DNA of 64,000 nt, taken from assembly GCF_009758125.1 (NCBI RefSeq), contig NZ_WRXO01000004.1, positions 62,001 to 126,000 of the forward strand. The letters run 5' to 3'. Origin of the DNA: Chitinophaga oryziterrae. Lineage in GTDB: Bacteria; Bacteroidota; Bacteroidia; Chitinophagales; Chitinophagaceae. The position numbers and the translations under genes were made by a program. The notes under the pieces were generated by a model. That model did no database searches. It was given only the letters and a program-made list of their open reading frames with translations, and was not told the origin of the DNA. Positions within the stretch are counted from its first letter, which is position 1; each line of letters opens with the position of its first letter. Positions 1 to 10,300 of this stretch are shown here, piece after piece.

Positions 1-881
1 CCGAGCATCATAACACCCGTTCTCTGGCCGGCGCCTCTCCGGAGATACTGATAGCCCGGCTTGCTGCCGCTACGAAGCATATAAGGCTGGGGTCGGGCGG
101 TGTCATGCTGCCCAATCACAGCACATTAAAAGTAGCAGAGAATTTCCGTCTGCTGGAAGCGCTGTACCCGGGTCGTATCGACTTAGGCATCGGCCGTGCA
201 CCAGGAGGGGACAGGCTAACAGCGCATATCCTCAATCCTTCCAATAACTTCGAACCCCGTGAATTTGTACAGCAGGTAATAGATCTTGAAGCCTATCTCA
301 CAGAAACCGGCGAGCCTGGTACTATACATGATAAAGTAAGGGCCATCCCGCATATAGATACTATGCCGGGATTATGGATGCTGACTTCCAGCGGTGAAAG
401 TGGTTTGCTGGCAGCCCGTCATGGCTGGGCATTATCTTTCGCGCATTTCATTTACCCGGTTGGCGGACCGCAGGCAGTAAAAGCATACAGGGAAAGGTTT
501 GTACCATCTTTATTCATGAAAGAACCGGAGGCTAATGTAGGTATTTTTGTATTCTGTGCAGATACGCAGGAGAAAGCAGATGAACTGCAGGCAATGATGG
601 ACTACCGGCTGTTGAGCTTTGAAAAAGGCCAGTATGACGTATATCCCACTTATGAAGAGGTAAGGGATTATGAATACACCGATCAGGAGTTGCAACGTGT
701 ATTAGCTAACAGGGGCCGTTTTATTTCCGGTACACCGGAACGTGTAAAAGCAGGTTTACTGAAGTTGGCATCGGAATATGCTGTAGATGAAATAGTTGTA
801 TCCACTATGGCCGACAAGGCAGAAGACCGTTTCCGTTCTTATGAATTATTAGCCGGAATGTTTAATCTGGAAGGCAGGTAA
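1..881 (+). CDS. LLM-class flavin-dependent oxidoreductase (3' part)
   Basis: This is the C-terminal part of a luciferase-like monooxygenase, an FMN/F420-type TIM-barrel oxidoreductase of the kind often called MsnO8. The frame is open from base 3 to the window edge, and the residues before the first ATG at 105 (EHHNTRSLAGASPEIL, then IRLGSGGVMLPNH) are typical of the family, so that ATG is internal and the gene starts outside the window. LYPGRIDLGIGRAPGGDR is the classic flavin-site region after strand 4. The C-terminus (SGTPERVKAGLLKLASEYAVDEIVVST) is the usual last barrel segment. The protein is soluble and cytoplasmic. The substrate cannot be told from sequence. The next gene starts 78 bp downstream on the same strand. 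Confidence 0.9.
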   Translation, partial: EHHNTRSLAGASPEILIARLAAATKHIRLGSGGVMLPNHSTLKVAENFRLLEALYPGRIDLGIGRAPGGDRLTAHILNPSNNFEPREFVQQVIDLEAYLTETGEPGTIHDKVRAIPHIDTMPGLWMLTSSGESGLLAARHGWALSFAHFIYPVGGPQAVKAYRERFVPSLFMKEPEANVGIFVFCADTQEKADELQAMMDYRLLSFEKGQYDVYPTYEEVRDYEYTDQELQRVLANRGRFISGTPERVKAGLLKLASEYAVDEIVVSTMADKAEDRFRSYELLAGMFNLEGR

Positions 882-959
882 TCACACAAAAAATATCTCA
901 TATTAAAGTAGTATTTCAGGATAACCCTTATTATTGTTGTTTTACAGGGATTATTATAC

Positions 960-2933
960 ATGGAACAACATTTAGATAAGGGCGTTCGTCCTGGTAGCTT
1001 ACATAAGGGCGACAATGAAGAATGGATGCGTTTTGCGTTGCTTTCTTCGGGTTTAGGGACCTGGGACCTGGATATTGCGAGTAACCAGGTAATATGGGAT
1101 GATCGTTGCCGGGAATTGTATGGTTATGTTGAAGAAGGAGAAGTATCGCGTGAGGTCCTGATAAAATATATTCATCCTGAAGACAGGGAAAGAGTGATGG
1201 CAGCTATTGATCATGCGTTAAATCCGGAGAGCAGCGGCCTGTACGATGTTGTCTTCAGGATTGCAGGTATTGCAGATAATCAATTGCGCTGGTTGCGCAA
1301 CATAGGCAAAGCATATTTTGATAACGGGGTCGCTTACCGCGTAGCAGGTACCATGCAGGATATTACTGCAGATATAAAGCGTAAGGAAAAAAAGCAGATG
1401 TTATTATCACTGGTAGAAAGTTGTCCGGAAATGATGGGCGCTGCTACGCTGGATAACCGTTTTTTTTATATGAACCCTTCCGGCAGGAAATTACTGGGCA
1501 TTCCTGAAGAGATCGATATCACTACTCTTTCTATAGAAGATCTTTATCGTGGAGAGGAGTTCGCCAAAATAACCGGGCCTATACAAAGCACTGATCAGAA
1601 ATGGAGCGGAACGATCTACGTGAACCACTATATCACCAAAGAATTAATTCCCTGTCACGCTAATTTTGTAGTCATAAAAGATGCCCTTGATGGTCATGTA
1701 TTGGGCCGTGGCGCTACGTTAAGGGATTTACGTCCGGAACTGCATGCCGCGAAAGAACAACAGAAATTATTATCACTGCTTGAAAACAGCCGCGATTTTG
1801 TAAGTCTGTCTGATGAAGAAGGGAATGTGACTTACGTAAATGCGGCGGGGTTAAAACTATTAGGGTTAAATAGCCAGGAAGAAGCCCGGAGGCATAACAG
1901 TGATTACCTGATGCCGGAAGAGACCGGGAAGCTGAAGGAGGTGATTAATGCGCAGTTGTTCAGCAAGGGAGTGTGGTCCGGTGAAGTATTATACCGTCAT
2001 TTTAAAACAGGAGAGGCCATTCCGGTAGAAGGCACTACGATGCTGGTATATGATCCGGTAACGGGTAATTCTCAGGGGAGGGCCACTATTGCCCGCGATT
2101 TAAGGGAAGAGAAAGCAGCCTATCAGCAACGTATTGAAAACGAGCTGGAGCTGGAGAAGATCGTGGAGATAAGGACCAGTGAACTGAAAAAGGCCAATAT
2201 CGATCTGAATATCGTAAACGAGAACCTGGAACAGTTTGCTTATGTTGCCAGTCACGATTTGCAGGAGCCACTCCGTAAGATCAACATGTTCTCTGCGTTA
2301 CTGGAAGACAGGTTCAAGGACCAGCTGAACGAAACGGGAATGAAGAACCTGGGTATTATCAGGAATGCCGCTACCCGTATGACCACTCTCATCCAGGACC
2401 TGTTAGCGTTCTCCAGGATATCCCGTCAGGACCATCTCTTTGAGGAAGTGGATTTATCCGCTACGGTACAGCAGGTACTGGGCGATTTTGATATGCTGAT
2501 ACAGCAGAAGGATGCGGTAGTGGAATGTGACGGGTTGTTTCATGTACCGGGAATCCCCCTGCATATAACGCAGTTATTCCATAACCTGCTGAGTAACGCA
2601 TTGAAATTCACCCGGGAGGGCATATCTCCCCTTATCAGGATCACTTCCAGGATGATGGACGCAGGTGAAATAGCCGGGCATCCGCAGTTACAGAATGGCC
2701 CCCGGTATGGTGAGATCAGGATAAGTGACAATGGGATAGGGTTTGCATCTACTTATACCAAAAAGATCTTTGTGATCTTCCAGCGACTGCATGGAAGGGG
2801 TGAATATGAGGGTAGCGGGATAGGGCTGGCCCTGTGTCAGAAGATAGTTACGGCCCATCATGGGGTCATATACGCTGATTCTGAGGAAGGTAAGGGGGCG
2901 ACCTTCGTGGTAATACTTCCTGTGTACACTTGA
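960..2933 (+). CDS. PAS-domain sensor histidine kinase
   Basis: Soluble sensor kinase of 657 residues with no transmembrane segment. Three PAS-type domains can be placed at about residues 25-135, 145-255 and 265-380; the first has the PAC-like end YRVAGTMQDITADIK. A short coiled coil leads into the dimerisation domain, whose phospho-acceptor is His432 in SHDLQEPLRK. The ATPase domain shows the N box (FHNLLSNALKFT), G1 box (DNGIGF) and G2 box (GSGIGLALCQKIV), so it should be an active HATPase. There is no receiver domain and no adjacent response regulator, so its partner lies elsewhere. The HDLQEPLRKI form is common in phytochrome-like and PAS kinases of Bacteroidota. The signal is unknown. 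Confidence 0.93.
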   Translation: MEQHLDKGVRPGSLHKGDNEEWMRFALLSSGLGTWDLDIASNQVIWDDRCRELYGYVEEGEVSREVLIKYIHPEDRERVMAAIDHALNPESSGLYDVVFRIAGIADNQLRWLRNIGKAYFDNGVAYRVAGTMQDITADIKRKEKKQMLLSLVESCPEMMGAATLDNRFFYMNPSGRKLLGIPEEIDITTLSIEDLYRGEEFAKITGPIQSTDQKWSGTIYVNHYITKELIPCHANFVVIKDALDGHVLGRGATLRDLRPELHAAKEQQKLLSLLENSRDFVSLSDEEGNVTYVNAAGLKLLGLNSQEEARRHNSDYLMPEETGKLKEVINAQLFSKGVWSGEVLYRHFKTGEAIPVEGTTMLVYDPVTGNSQGRATIARDLREEKAAYQQRIENELELEKIVEIRTSELKKANIDLNIVNENLEQFAYVASHDLQEPLRKINMFSALLEDRFKDQLNETGMKNLGIIRNAATRMTTLIQDLLAFSRISRQDHLFEEVDLSATVQQVLGDFDMLIQQKDAVVECDGLFHVPGIPLHITQLFHNLLSNALKFTREGISPLIRITSRMMDAGEIAGHPQLQNGPRYGEIRISDNGIGFASTYTKKIFVIFQRLHGRGEYEGSGIGLALCQKIVTAHHGVIYADSEEGKGATFVVILPVYT

Positions 2934-2946
2934 TTAAAATATTTCA

Positions 2947-2954
2947 TATTTTTG
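2947..2954 (+). promoter_or_regulatory. Putative -7 box (TATTTTTG)
   Basis: Exact match to the Bacteroidota -7 consensus TAnnTTTG, 23 bp before the ATG at 2978. It lies just past the kinase stop codon, so the small secreted protein may have its own promoter. No convincing -33 TTTG at the right spacing was seen. Confidence 0.4.
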
Positions 2955-2977
2955 CAGGAACTAATAGAACCCATCCT

Positions 2978-3571
2978 ATGAAGAAATTCTTCCTGCCTGT
3001 TGCAGTTGCTATTGCGCTGGCTTTTGGATCCTGCACAAAAGATGCTGCCCTGGAAGGCAATAAAGGTAATAACACTGACACTACCGGTACCAGCAACCCT
3101 GTAATTGGTAAAGATAGCGTGGTTACTTTCACTGATGTGAAATTGGGACTGGCACCGGGAGATAACAACTACGGACGAGTATTCTCTTCAGTTACCGGTC
3201 TGGTATACAAAGACGATGCGATCCCTGATTCCGTGGGTAAGTACATCAACCTGGCGTTCGCTTATCAGGCATCGTTCTCCATGTTCTTCAGCAGTGCAGA
3301 TCCGAACAGTTTTGATATCAAGATACCCAATGTTACCAAAACGAACGTACGGAACTATGTTGATTCCTCTTTTAAAGTAACTTCATTTGACACGTTAACG
3401 CATGCTTCTACCTTAAATAAACTGACTGTAGCAGATGATAATCAAACAATTGATGCAGCGAATTTACCGGTAGTGGTGTTCTTTAAGAACAGCGATGGTA
3501 AGATCGGTATTGTGAAAGTGAAGTCCTTGTCTGATAGCTATCTTACGGTAGATGTAAAAGTAGCTTACTAG
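2978..3571 (+). CDS. Putative lipoprotein of unknown function
   Basis: Secreted lipoprotein of 197 residues. I choose the ATG at 2978 rather than an upstream TTG because it gives a proper lipoprotein signal: KKFFLPVAVAIALAFGSC, with Cys19 as the acylation site. A Thr/Asn-rich linker (NNTDTTGTSNP) follows, typical of surface-exposed or periplasmic Bacteroidota lipoproteins. The rest looks like a small beta-rich domain ending in SLSDSYLTVDVKVAY. I do not recognise the family. It is followed by a hairpin shared with the convergent gene. Confidence 0.8.
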   Translation: MKKFFLPVAVAIALAFGSCTKDAALEGNKGNNTDTTGTSNPVIGKDSVVTFTDVKLGLAPGDNNYGRVFSSVTGLVYKDDAIPDSVGKYINLAFAYQASFSMFFSSADPNSFDIKIPNVTKTNVRNYVDSSFKVTSFDTLTHASTLNKLTVADDNQTIDAANLPVVVFFKNSDGKIGIVKVKSLSDSYLTVDVKVAY

Positions 3572-3595
3572 TAAATTTTAATAATTTGATACAGT

Positions 3596-3632
3596 CAATG
3601 CCCGATCCTGGTTATACCGGGGACGGGCATTG
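3596..3632. terminator. Bidirectional hairpin terminator
   Basis: A 9-bp perfect stem (CAATGCCCG at 3596-3604 with CGGGCATTG at 3624-3632) lies between two convergent genes. The T tract is weak, so efficiency is uncertain. Confidence 0.55.
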
Positions 3633-3636
3633 CTGT

Positions 3637-3870
3637 TTATCTGTATCTGTATACAGAGTCAGGTTTATCGGAGCTTTTGCTTTCTGTATGCTCATAAGAA
3701 CTGATGGAAATTGATGTATGGATGGTAATTGTGTCGCTAGTATATTCATCAGATGGCTTCTCTTTGTTTATGACAGAATCAGCAGGATGGAATGTTGCTT
3801 CCACACTCCCGGATATTTGTTTGCAGCCAGAGAATGTAATAATGCAGAGCATCAATATTGTGTACTTCAT
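3637..3870 (-). CDS. Small putative lipoprotein
   Basis: A 77-residue protein beginning MKYTILMLCIITFSGC: a short signal peptide with lipobox FSGC. The mature part is polar and Ser/Thr/Asp-rich with no recognisable fold. It starts 5 bp after the stop codon of the upstream membrane-protein gene and so is probably co-transcribed with it. Its short length leaves some doubt, but the signal peptide and tight spacing favour a real gene. Confidence 0.65.
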   Translation of the reverse strand: MKYTILMLCIITFSGCKQISGSVEATFHPADSVINKEKPSDEYTSDTITIHTSISISSYEHTESKSSDKPDSVYRYR

Positions 3871-3875
3871 TGTAT

Positions 3876-4853
3876 TTAATTGAGGTTATCCAGATCTTCG
3901 GCAAAAGCAATGCGTGCAGGATCGTCTTTGAGATAAAAAATGTCTATGTTTTTCTGTCGGGCAAGATCTAATTTGAGCAGACCTATTATTTTTTTGAAGC
4001 TGGTCCTGTGTGCCTGCTGTTGTTCATCGGTATATTCCAGTTCAAATCGTATCATGGGTTGTTCATTAATATAGGTGCCGGTCTCTTCCACGTGGAGTAC
4101 TTTTGCAGTTGTCCGTATGCCTTTAAACTTTATGAATGCCTGATCCGCAGCGTTGCCGGAAAATTTTGCGATAAGCAGCGCTATGCACTTGTAAAAAAGG
4201 AGCACCAGGGGGCAAATAAGCAGGGGATGACCGAAGCTCATAAAACGCCATCCTGCACCATCATTTTCCAGTTGGTAGGAAAAAATATAATAGCCGGCAA
4301 CCAGTATTGAACATACTAACAAGCCTCCGGTCCTCAATAGCATTATTCCGCTCCTGATACTGGCTTCTGAAGTAGCAAACATAAAATAAGGGGTACGTTT
4401 CATCTGACTGTCAATAAGCAGGTCGATTTTTTTACCGGTCTCAAAACGGTGTTCATCAGGTCTGATATCATTTACAGCCGTTTTTTGTGTGATCTCTGTA
4501 TTTACGAGGTTTTTAAAGGATAATGTAAGTTCATAGGTGTTATATTCAGCGTTCTTGTTGGGGATTTTTGCTGAGTCGAGGATGGTTGCCTCCCGGAGGA
4601 CACCATCTTTCTTTAATAATTCCATATTATGCTTTAGCCTGAAAACGGATAATATCCAATTACGGAAATATGTTGTCAGCAGGAATATCCAGAGCATCAT
4701 TGATAATGCGACAAGGCCCAATGCTATCCAGGGGTTTGTTCCTGCAAGATCAGGCGGATTCTCATTTTTGATATCGTAATATAAAAGCATGGGGAAGGGG
4801 ATCGCAAAAAAAAGCGTAAACAATTGTGAGAATGCGGGGAACAGGTATTTCAT
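3876..4853 (-). CDS. Membrane protein with two DUF3592-like domains
   Basis: A 325-residue inner-membrane protein. Hydrophobic segments lie at about residues 5-27, 43-65, 170-190 and 205-228. Between and after them are two similar soluble beta-rich stretches, about 83-155 (ATILDSAKIPNKNAEYNTYE) and 245-322 (AKVLHVEETGTYINEQPMIR). Both have the DUF3592 pattern: a strand ending in a variable element, then F-D/E-L-x-F/Y, then an end like IDIFYLKDDPARIAF. This makes it a tandem DUF3592 protein of unknown function. It heads a two-gene unit with the small lipoprotein. Confidence 0.75.
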   Translation of the reverse strand: MKYLFPAFSQLFTLFFAIPFPMLLYYDIKNENPPDLAGTNPWIALGLVALSMMLWIFLLTTYFRNWILSVFRLKHNMELLKKDGVLREATILDSAKIPNKNAEYNTYELTLSFKNLVNTEITQKTAVNDIRPDEHRFETGKKIDLLIDSQMKRTPYFMFATSEASIRSGIMLLRTGGLLVCSILVAGYYIFSYQLENDGAGWRFMSFGHPLLICPLVLLFYKCIALLIAKFSGNAADQAFIKFKGIRTTAKVLHVEETGTYINEQPMIRFELEYTDEQQQAHRTSFKKIIGLLKLDLARQKNIDIFYLKDDPARIAFAEDLDNLN

Positions 4854-5015
4854 GTTTTTAAGATTGATGGCTGTTTCAAATGTACAGATGGTTTCTAAAT
4901 TCCGGTATCTACAATACGTCTACACCTTGTTTAATATAATGATTATTATATCTTTATAGATTAATAACAGATTGTTGTAATTGTTTTTGGCATAAGGCTT
5001 GTAATTTTAGCGTCT

Positions 5016-6860
5016 ATGAAATCTTTGTTGCTGATTCTTTTTATGTTTATGCCATTAGGCAGCTTTTCACAGGTTATGTTGGCAGATAGTTTAAAATCAG
5101 TTGTTGATAATCCTGCATTGGGTGAAAAGGAAAAACCTGTTTTATTAAGACAATTAGCCGAAATATACCGGATCAATAAAAACTATACGCAGGCGGAGGT
5201 CAGGGCCAGAGAGGCTATTAATATATCCTTGCGGAATAAGAATTATACGGATGCCGTTAAAGCATATACTTTAATAACGAATGTAAAAGCCAATACCCGG
5301 GAATTAGTCGCTTTGAAATCGATCAGCGATTCTACTTTAGCGCTTGCAGAAAAGGCCAATGATCCTTTAGCAATGGCTTATGCTTACTATGGAATTGTAT
5401 GGCTGTATAAAACACTGGATGATGCAGATGCCGTAGTGAAATATTGCAATCTGGCTTTAAAGCAATTAGAAAAGGTAAAGGACCCTTATGTTGCAGCCAA
5501 GATGTATTACCAGTTGTATACGGTCTATTCCAAATGGAATGATGATTCGCTGGTAAATATTTATGCCCGGAAGGCAACTGAAAATGCATTACTGATAAAA
5601 GATTATAATCTCCTGAGCAATTGTTATACGGCGTTATCGATAGCGCATGAGTATAATTACAATGCATCTAAAAGTAAACCTGAGCTTGACAGTGTTTTAT
5701 TTTATCTGCATCAGTCTGAAATGTTGTACGATAAATATCCGGGGCAGGTGGCGCATTATACAGAAGGTATTGCCTGTATCAATATTGCTGATTATTATTT
5801 GAAATATTTTCCTGCAACAGATAAAGAGGCAAAAGAACAGGCGGTGCAGTATGCGAATACTGCCAGAATGATCATGAATAATGTAGATGGCAGCCGGGAA
5901 GTTCAGGCGAGCAGTCTGGGTATACTCAGTGAATATGCCAGAAGAGAAGGGCACGATGGGCTTGCGGAAAACTATCTCCTGGAAGCCTATGCGCTGATGA
6001 AAGCAGAAGAACTCCCTTATTACCATACGATGATCAATGTGGTGCAGGCATTATCTGATTTTTACGGGGAGAAAGGGTTGTATAAAAAAGCGCTGGATTT
6101 TCAAAAGGAAGTGACATTATATAGTAATAAGAATTTCAACGAGCAGCAGGCATTGAATGCGCAGAAGCTGCAAATACAATATGAAACGGAGCGGAAGAAT
6201 GAGGAAATGCGTGCACTGAAAGAACGGGAGCATAATCGCAGGCTGCAAAACTATTTGTATGGCTGTATTGCTTTAGCCTCCTTATTCGCATTACTGTTTG
6301 TGTTCAAATCTTACCATTTTAAACTACGCTATTCCCAGCAACGGGAAAAACGTCTTGAGTTTGAAAAGCTGGATTCTGAGCTGCAGATAAAGCTGGAAAA
6401 AGAAGAGCAGGCAAGACTGAAGGTTGAACAGCAATTGCTGGAAACCCAGCAACAGCAGTTGAAAACAGAAGCGATGGCGAATGTATTGCAACTGGAACAT
6501 AAGAACCAGATGCTGTTGCAGATAAAGGACCAGTTAACCACCGGAGATCCTGTGAACATCCAGAAAATATTAAGAGAAGAGATGTCACTTGACAGTGATT
6601 TTGAACAGGCAAAATTGCAGATACAACAGGTGCATCCTGATTTTTTTAACCTGATCAATGAGAAGGCAGAAAAGAAATTAAGTCTGCTTGATTTAAAACT
6701 TTGCGCTTATCTGTATCTCAAAATGGATACTGTTCAGATTTCCCAACTGATGAATATCGAAGCGAAGAGCGTTCGTATGGCCAAGTACAGAGTTAAACAG
6801 AAACTCGGATTGGATAAAGGGGAAGATCTGAATGGTTTCCTGCAGGGGATATGGGGGTGA
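5016..6860 (+). CDS. TPR-repeat protein with C-terminal LuxR-like HTH
   Basis: A one-component type regulator of 614 residues. It has a signal-like N-terminus (KSLLLILFMFMPLGSFSQ), then TPR-like helical repeats over about residues 30-390, one transmembrane segment near residue 415 (YGCIALASLFALLFVF), a long coiled coil at about 440-520, and a C-terminal helix-turn-helix. The HTH part reads LSLLDLKLCAYLYLKMDTVQ then QLMNIEAKSVRMAKYRVKQK, which matches the LuxR/GerE-type domain on Bacteroidota TPR regulators. The sensor repeats would be periplasmic and the HTH cytoplasmic. Target genes are unknown. The orphan SusC/SusD pair lies downstream on the same strand, separated by an inverted-repeat element. 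Confidence 0.85.
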   Translation: MKSLLLILFMFMPLGSFSQVMLADSLKSVVDNPALGEKEKPVLLRQLAEIYRINKNYTQAEVRAREAINISLRNKNYTDAVKAYTLITNVKANTRELVALKSISDSTLALAEKANDPLAMAYAYYGIVWLYKTLDDADAVVKYCNLALKQLEKVKDPYVAAKMYYQLYTVYSKWNDDSLVNIYARKATENALLIKDYNLLSNCYTALSIAHEYNYNASKSKPELDSVLFYLHQSEMLYDKYPGQVAHYTEGIACINIADYYLKYFPATDKEAKEQAVQYANTARMIMNNVDGSREVQASSLGILSEYARREGHDGLAENYLLEAYALMKAEELPYYHTMINVVQALSDFYGEKGLYKKALDFQKEVTLYSNKNFNEQQALNAQKLQIQYETERKNEEMRALKEREHNRRLQNYLYGCIALASLFALLFVFKSYHFKLRYSQQREKRLEFEKLDSELQIKLEKEEQARLKVEQQLLETQQQQLKTEAMANVLQLEHKNQMLLQIKDQLTTGDPVNIQKILREEMSLDSDFEQAKLQIQQVHPDFFNLINEKAEKKLSLLDLKLCAYLYLKMDTVQISQLMNIEAKSVRMAKYRVKQKLGLDKGEDLNGFLQGIWG

Positions 6861-6885
6861 AGTATTGAGACTGTTAAAAAAAACA

Positions 6886-6991
6886 AGGTGTCTCAAAAGT
6901 AATTGTAAACACAAAAAAAGGCTCTTAACGGAGCCTATTATGTTTTGCCGCAAACATATCGAAGATGTATTAGTTACTTTTGAGACAGCCT
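6886..6991. repeat. MITE-like inverted-repeat element
   Basis: About 106 bp bounded by near-perfect inverted repeats. The core TGTCTCAAAAGTAA at 6889-6902 is exactly complementary to 6974-6987, and the outer bases AGG/CCT also match with one indel. An inner hairpin AGGCTC/GAGCCT sits at 6919-6936. There is no coding capacity. The ends resemble those of insertion sequences that read GTCTCAAAAGT, so it may be an IS relic or a small non-autonomous element. It could also terminate transcription of the upstream gene. Confidence 0.5.
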
Positions 6992-7331
6992 GATTTTTTT
7001 TGAAAAGACTAATAGGGATACCCAGCTCCCTGTAAACGTGTATCATTAATAAATGCGCTTAATTTATTAAAGTAAACATAACTTTGAGTTAACAACAAAT
7101 TCTGAAAAGCTGCTTATCATTGCACCCTGTTTAAAAAAGGACACGTCACCTATATGAGTTTTAATCGCAACAAGATAAGTTGTGTGCCGTCTATGTTTGA
7201 TACTGAGAGCTTTGGGGCAGCTCACGTTTCGCAATGATAATGATACATTGATGATCCAATCATCAGGAAAAATGACCAGCAGGTCATAATTTAAGTATGC
7301 CTTTTAACATCAACCGTAATATAAGATTGAA
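6992..7331. other. Gap before the SusC gene
   Basis: About 340 bp with no convincing gene. The only clear signal is the -7 box at 7079-7086. The long leader of about 240 bases ahead of the SusC start could hold regulatory structure, but I could not identify a known riboswitch. Confidence 0.5.
7079..7086 (+). promoter_or_regulatory. Putative -7 box (TAACTTTG)
   Basis: Exact TAnnTTTG match about 245 bp upstream of the SusC start. No clear -33 TTTG was found 19-21 bp upstream, so the assignment is tentative. Confidence 0.35.
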
Positions 7332-10300
7332 ATGAACAATCAATTTCTTTTAATGGTCGCGGTATGGCTTTCGGCCGTAAGCCCTTCCATGGCCCATGAG
7401 GCATCTCATCGTAACTATTACCAGGTAGCCCGGCAGGAACCTGTAAAGGGAGTGGTCGTTGGCTCAGACGGCACTCCGATACCCGGCGCCTCCGTGAAAT
7501 CGTTGACCTCCAATAAGGTGACAACGACGAACGAGCGCGGTGAATTTAGTATTGAGGTAGCCAATGGTGAAAAACTGGTTATCTCTTCCATCGGTTACAC
7601 CTCACAGGAAGTAACAGCCGGTACCAAAACCCTGAATGTGACACTGCAATTAAGCAATAGTCAGTTAGGAGAGGTGGTAGTAGTTGGTTATGGTAGCCAG
7701 ACCAAAGCAGATGTAACAGGTGCATTGACACAGTTAAAAGCTGATAATATTAAGCAGGGTGTCAACATTTCTGTTGATAACATGCTGCAGGGAAAGGTCG
7801 CTGGTGTACGCATTGCACAATCCAGTGGTGAACCTGGAGCCGGTGTGGACGTATTCATCCGTGGCGTAGGGTCTATCAGGAGCGGTAGTACGCCACTTTT
7901 CGTAGTGGACGGTGTGCCGTTGAGTAATGATAACGTGAGCGCAGGTGGGCCGGACTTCGGCTTGGGTAGCTCTGAACCTAAAAACCCACTGAACTTCCTG
8001 AACACCAGTGATATAGAAACTATCACCATCCTGAAAGATGCTTCTGCTGCTTCTATTTATGGAGCAAGAGGTTCTAACGGTGTGGTACTGATCACTACCA
8101 AACGTGGTAGCAAGGGTGGTCCTTCACTGACTTACGATGCGTATTTAGGTACTTCTAAAGTGATAAAAAAACTGGACGTGCTGAATGCTGATGAATATCG
8201 TAAAGCATTGGTAAATCCGGCTTATGATCATGGTGGCAATACCGACTGGCAGGATGTGATCTATCGCAATGGTTTTGTACAGAACCATAATCTGTCTTTT
8301 GCCAAAACTTCCGCTACCGGCAGTTACCTGGCATCACTTTCCCATATGGCCCAGGATGGGATCGTAGAAAAAAGCAGCTTCAAAAGGACCACTGCAAGAC
8401 TGAATGCCGAGGAGTCGTTTTTTGATGAGAAACGCCTGACCGTTAAGATGAATCTGACAGCCAGCGATATCAATGAAACAGCTATCCCGAACGGTAATAC
8501 TGCCGGTTCAGATGGTCAGCTTATCATACATGCCCTGATGGCAAATCCTACACGCTCTTTACGTGATTCAACAGGCGGGTATACCAACTTCAACATGAAT
8601 GCACATTACAACCCGGCTTATCTGCTGAGCATTTATGATGACAAAACGAATACGTTCCGTGTGCTGGGTAACATCGAAGCTACCCTCAGATTGTTACCAG
8701 GATTAAATTACCGTTTTAACTATGGTATTGATAAATCCACTTCAGAGCGTAATTCCACTATCTATCCGAACGTAACGGACAGACAGCCAAACGGTGCTTA
8801 TGCACAGAATAACCTGTCTTCTTTATCTACATTATTGGAACATTACCTGACGTATAATCATTCTATTGATAAGCATCAGTTTGAAGTACTGGGTGGTTTT
8901 TCCTACCAGCAGTTTAAGTTCTCCGGTACTACTTTCGGCATGATCGGTATCACCAAACAGGGACAGGGTGTAGATCCTGAATACAATCCCGGTTATGCAG
9001 GAACAGCAACCAGTCCAAGTGGTTATGCACAGGAAAACGAACTGCAATCTTATTTCGGACGTGTGAACTATAACTACGACAGTCGTTATATGTTTACAGC
9101 CTCTTTAAGAGCAGATGGTTCTACCCGTTTCGGTGAGAACAAGAAATACGGGTATTTCCCTTCCGTAGCTTTAGGCTGGGCAATAAACCGTGAAGGCTTC
9201 ATGAAAGACATGGATGCTATACAGGAGTTGAAGCTCCGTGCCAGCTGGGGACAGACAGGTAACCAGGAAGTACCTAACAAGATCACACAGGCCAGTTACT
9301 CATTGTCTACAGGCGCAGGGTATTACCTGTATGACAACCTCAACCTGGTGAACGGTACTACCGTAAACCGTACTGCTAATCCGGACCTCAGATGGGAGCT
9401 GGTAGAACAGTACAATGTAGGGGTGGACTTCGGTTTCTGGAAAAACAAGTTGTACGGTTCACTGGAATACTATAACAAAACCACTAAGAATCCTATCCTG
9501 AATATTCCTTCCGGTCCGCTTAGTCCTACGACTACCGTATGGAAGAACGTAGATGCCCAGATCGTAAACAAAGGATTTGAGATCATGCTGGGATCACAAC
9601 TGGTCCGCACCAGGGATTTCAGCTGGACATTGGACGTGAATGGATCTACATTATCCAACAAGATCAAAGACCTTCCGGTTTCTGAACTTTACTCCGGTAG
9701 CATATCCGGTCCCGGCCTTTCCGGTGTGAACGCAAACATCTATAAGAATGGCTATGAAGCAGGTTCTTTCTATATGTTGAAACACCTGGGTTATGATAAG
9801 GATGGTAAGGACATTTTCGAAGATAAAACAGGTGACGGTGTCATTAATGCCAATGACAGAGAGATTTTCGAAGGCGCTATCCCTAATTTCAACTTCGGTT
9901 TGAACAGCCAGATGCGTTATAAGAAATTTGACTTTTCGTTTTCCTTCATCGGACAAACAGGAGGATACCTCGTTAACAATACAGCGCTGGACCTGAATAT
10001 CAACAGTCTGGCATCTGACCGTAACGTACTGAGGAAATATTACGAAGCGAAGGCCAGCACTACCAACCCTGTGCAGTTGTCGTCCTTATACCTGGAAAAA
10101 TCTGATTTCGTTCGTTTAAACAATGTCCGTCTCGGATATACTTTTACATGCGACAGACTGACCTGGTTGAAATCGTTTAACCTGTACGTGAGCGCACAGA
10201 ACCTGCTGACCATCACAGGCTATTCCGGTTACGATCCATTGGTTAATACAACGAAGACATCAGGCGGTAATCAGTCCCTCGGTATCGATTATACCACCTA

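Noticed and set aside
7154..7237. A 27-codon ORF in the SusC leader (MSFNRNKISC start)
   Set aside because: Too short and without RiPP-leader or signal features; could be a leader peptide but nothing supports it.
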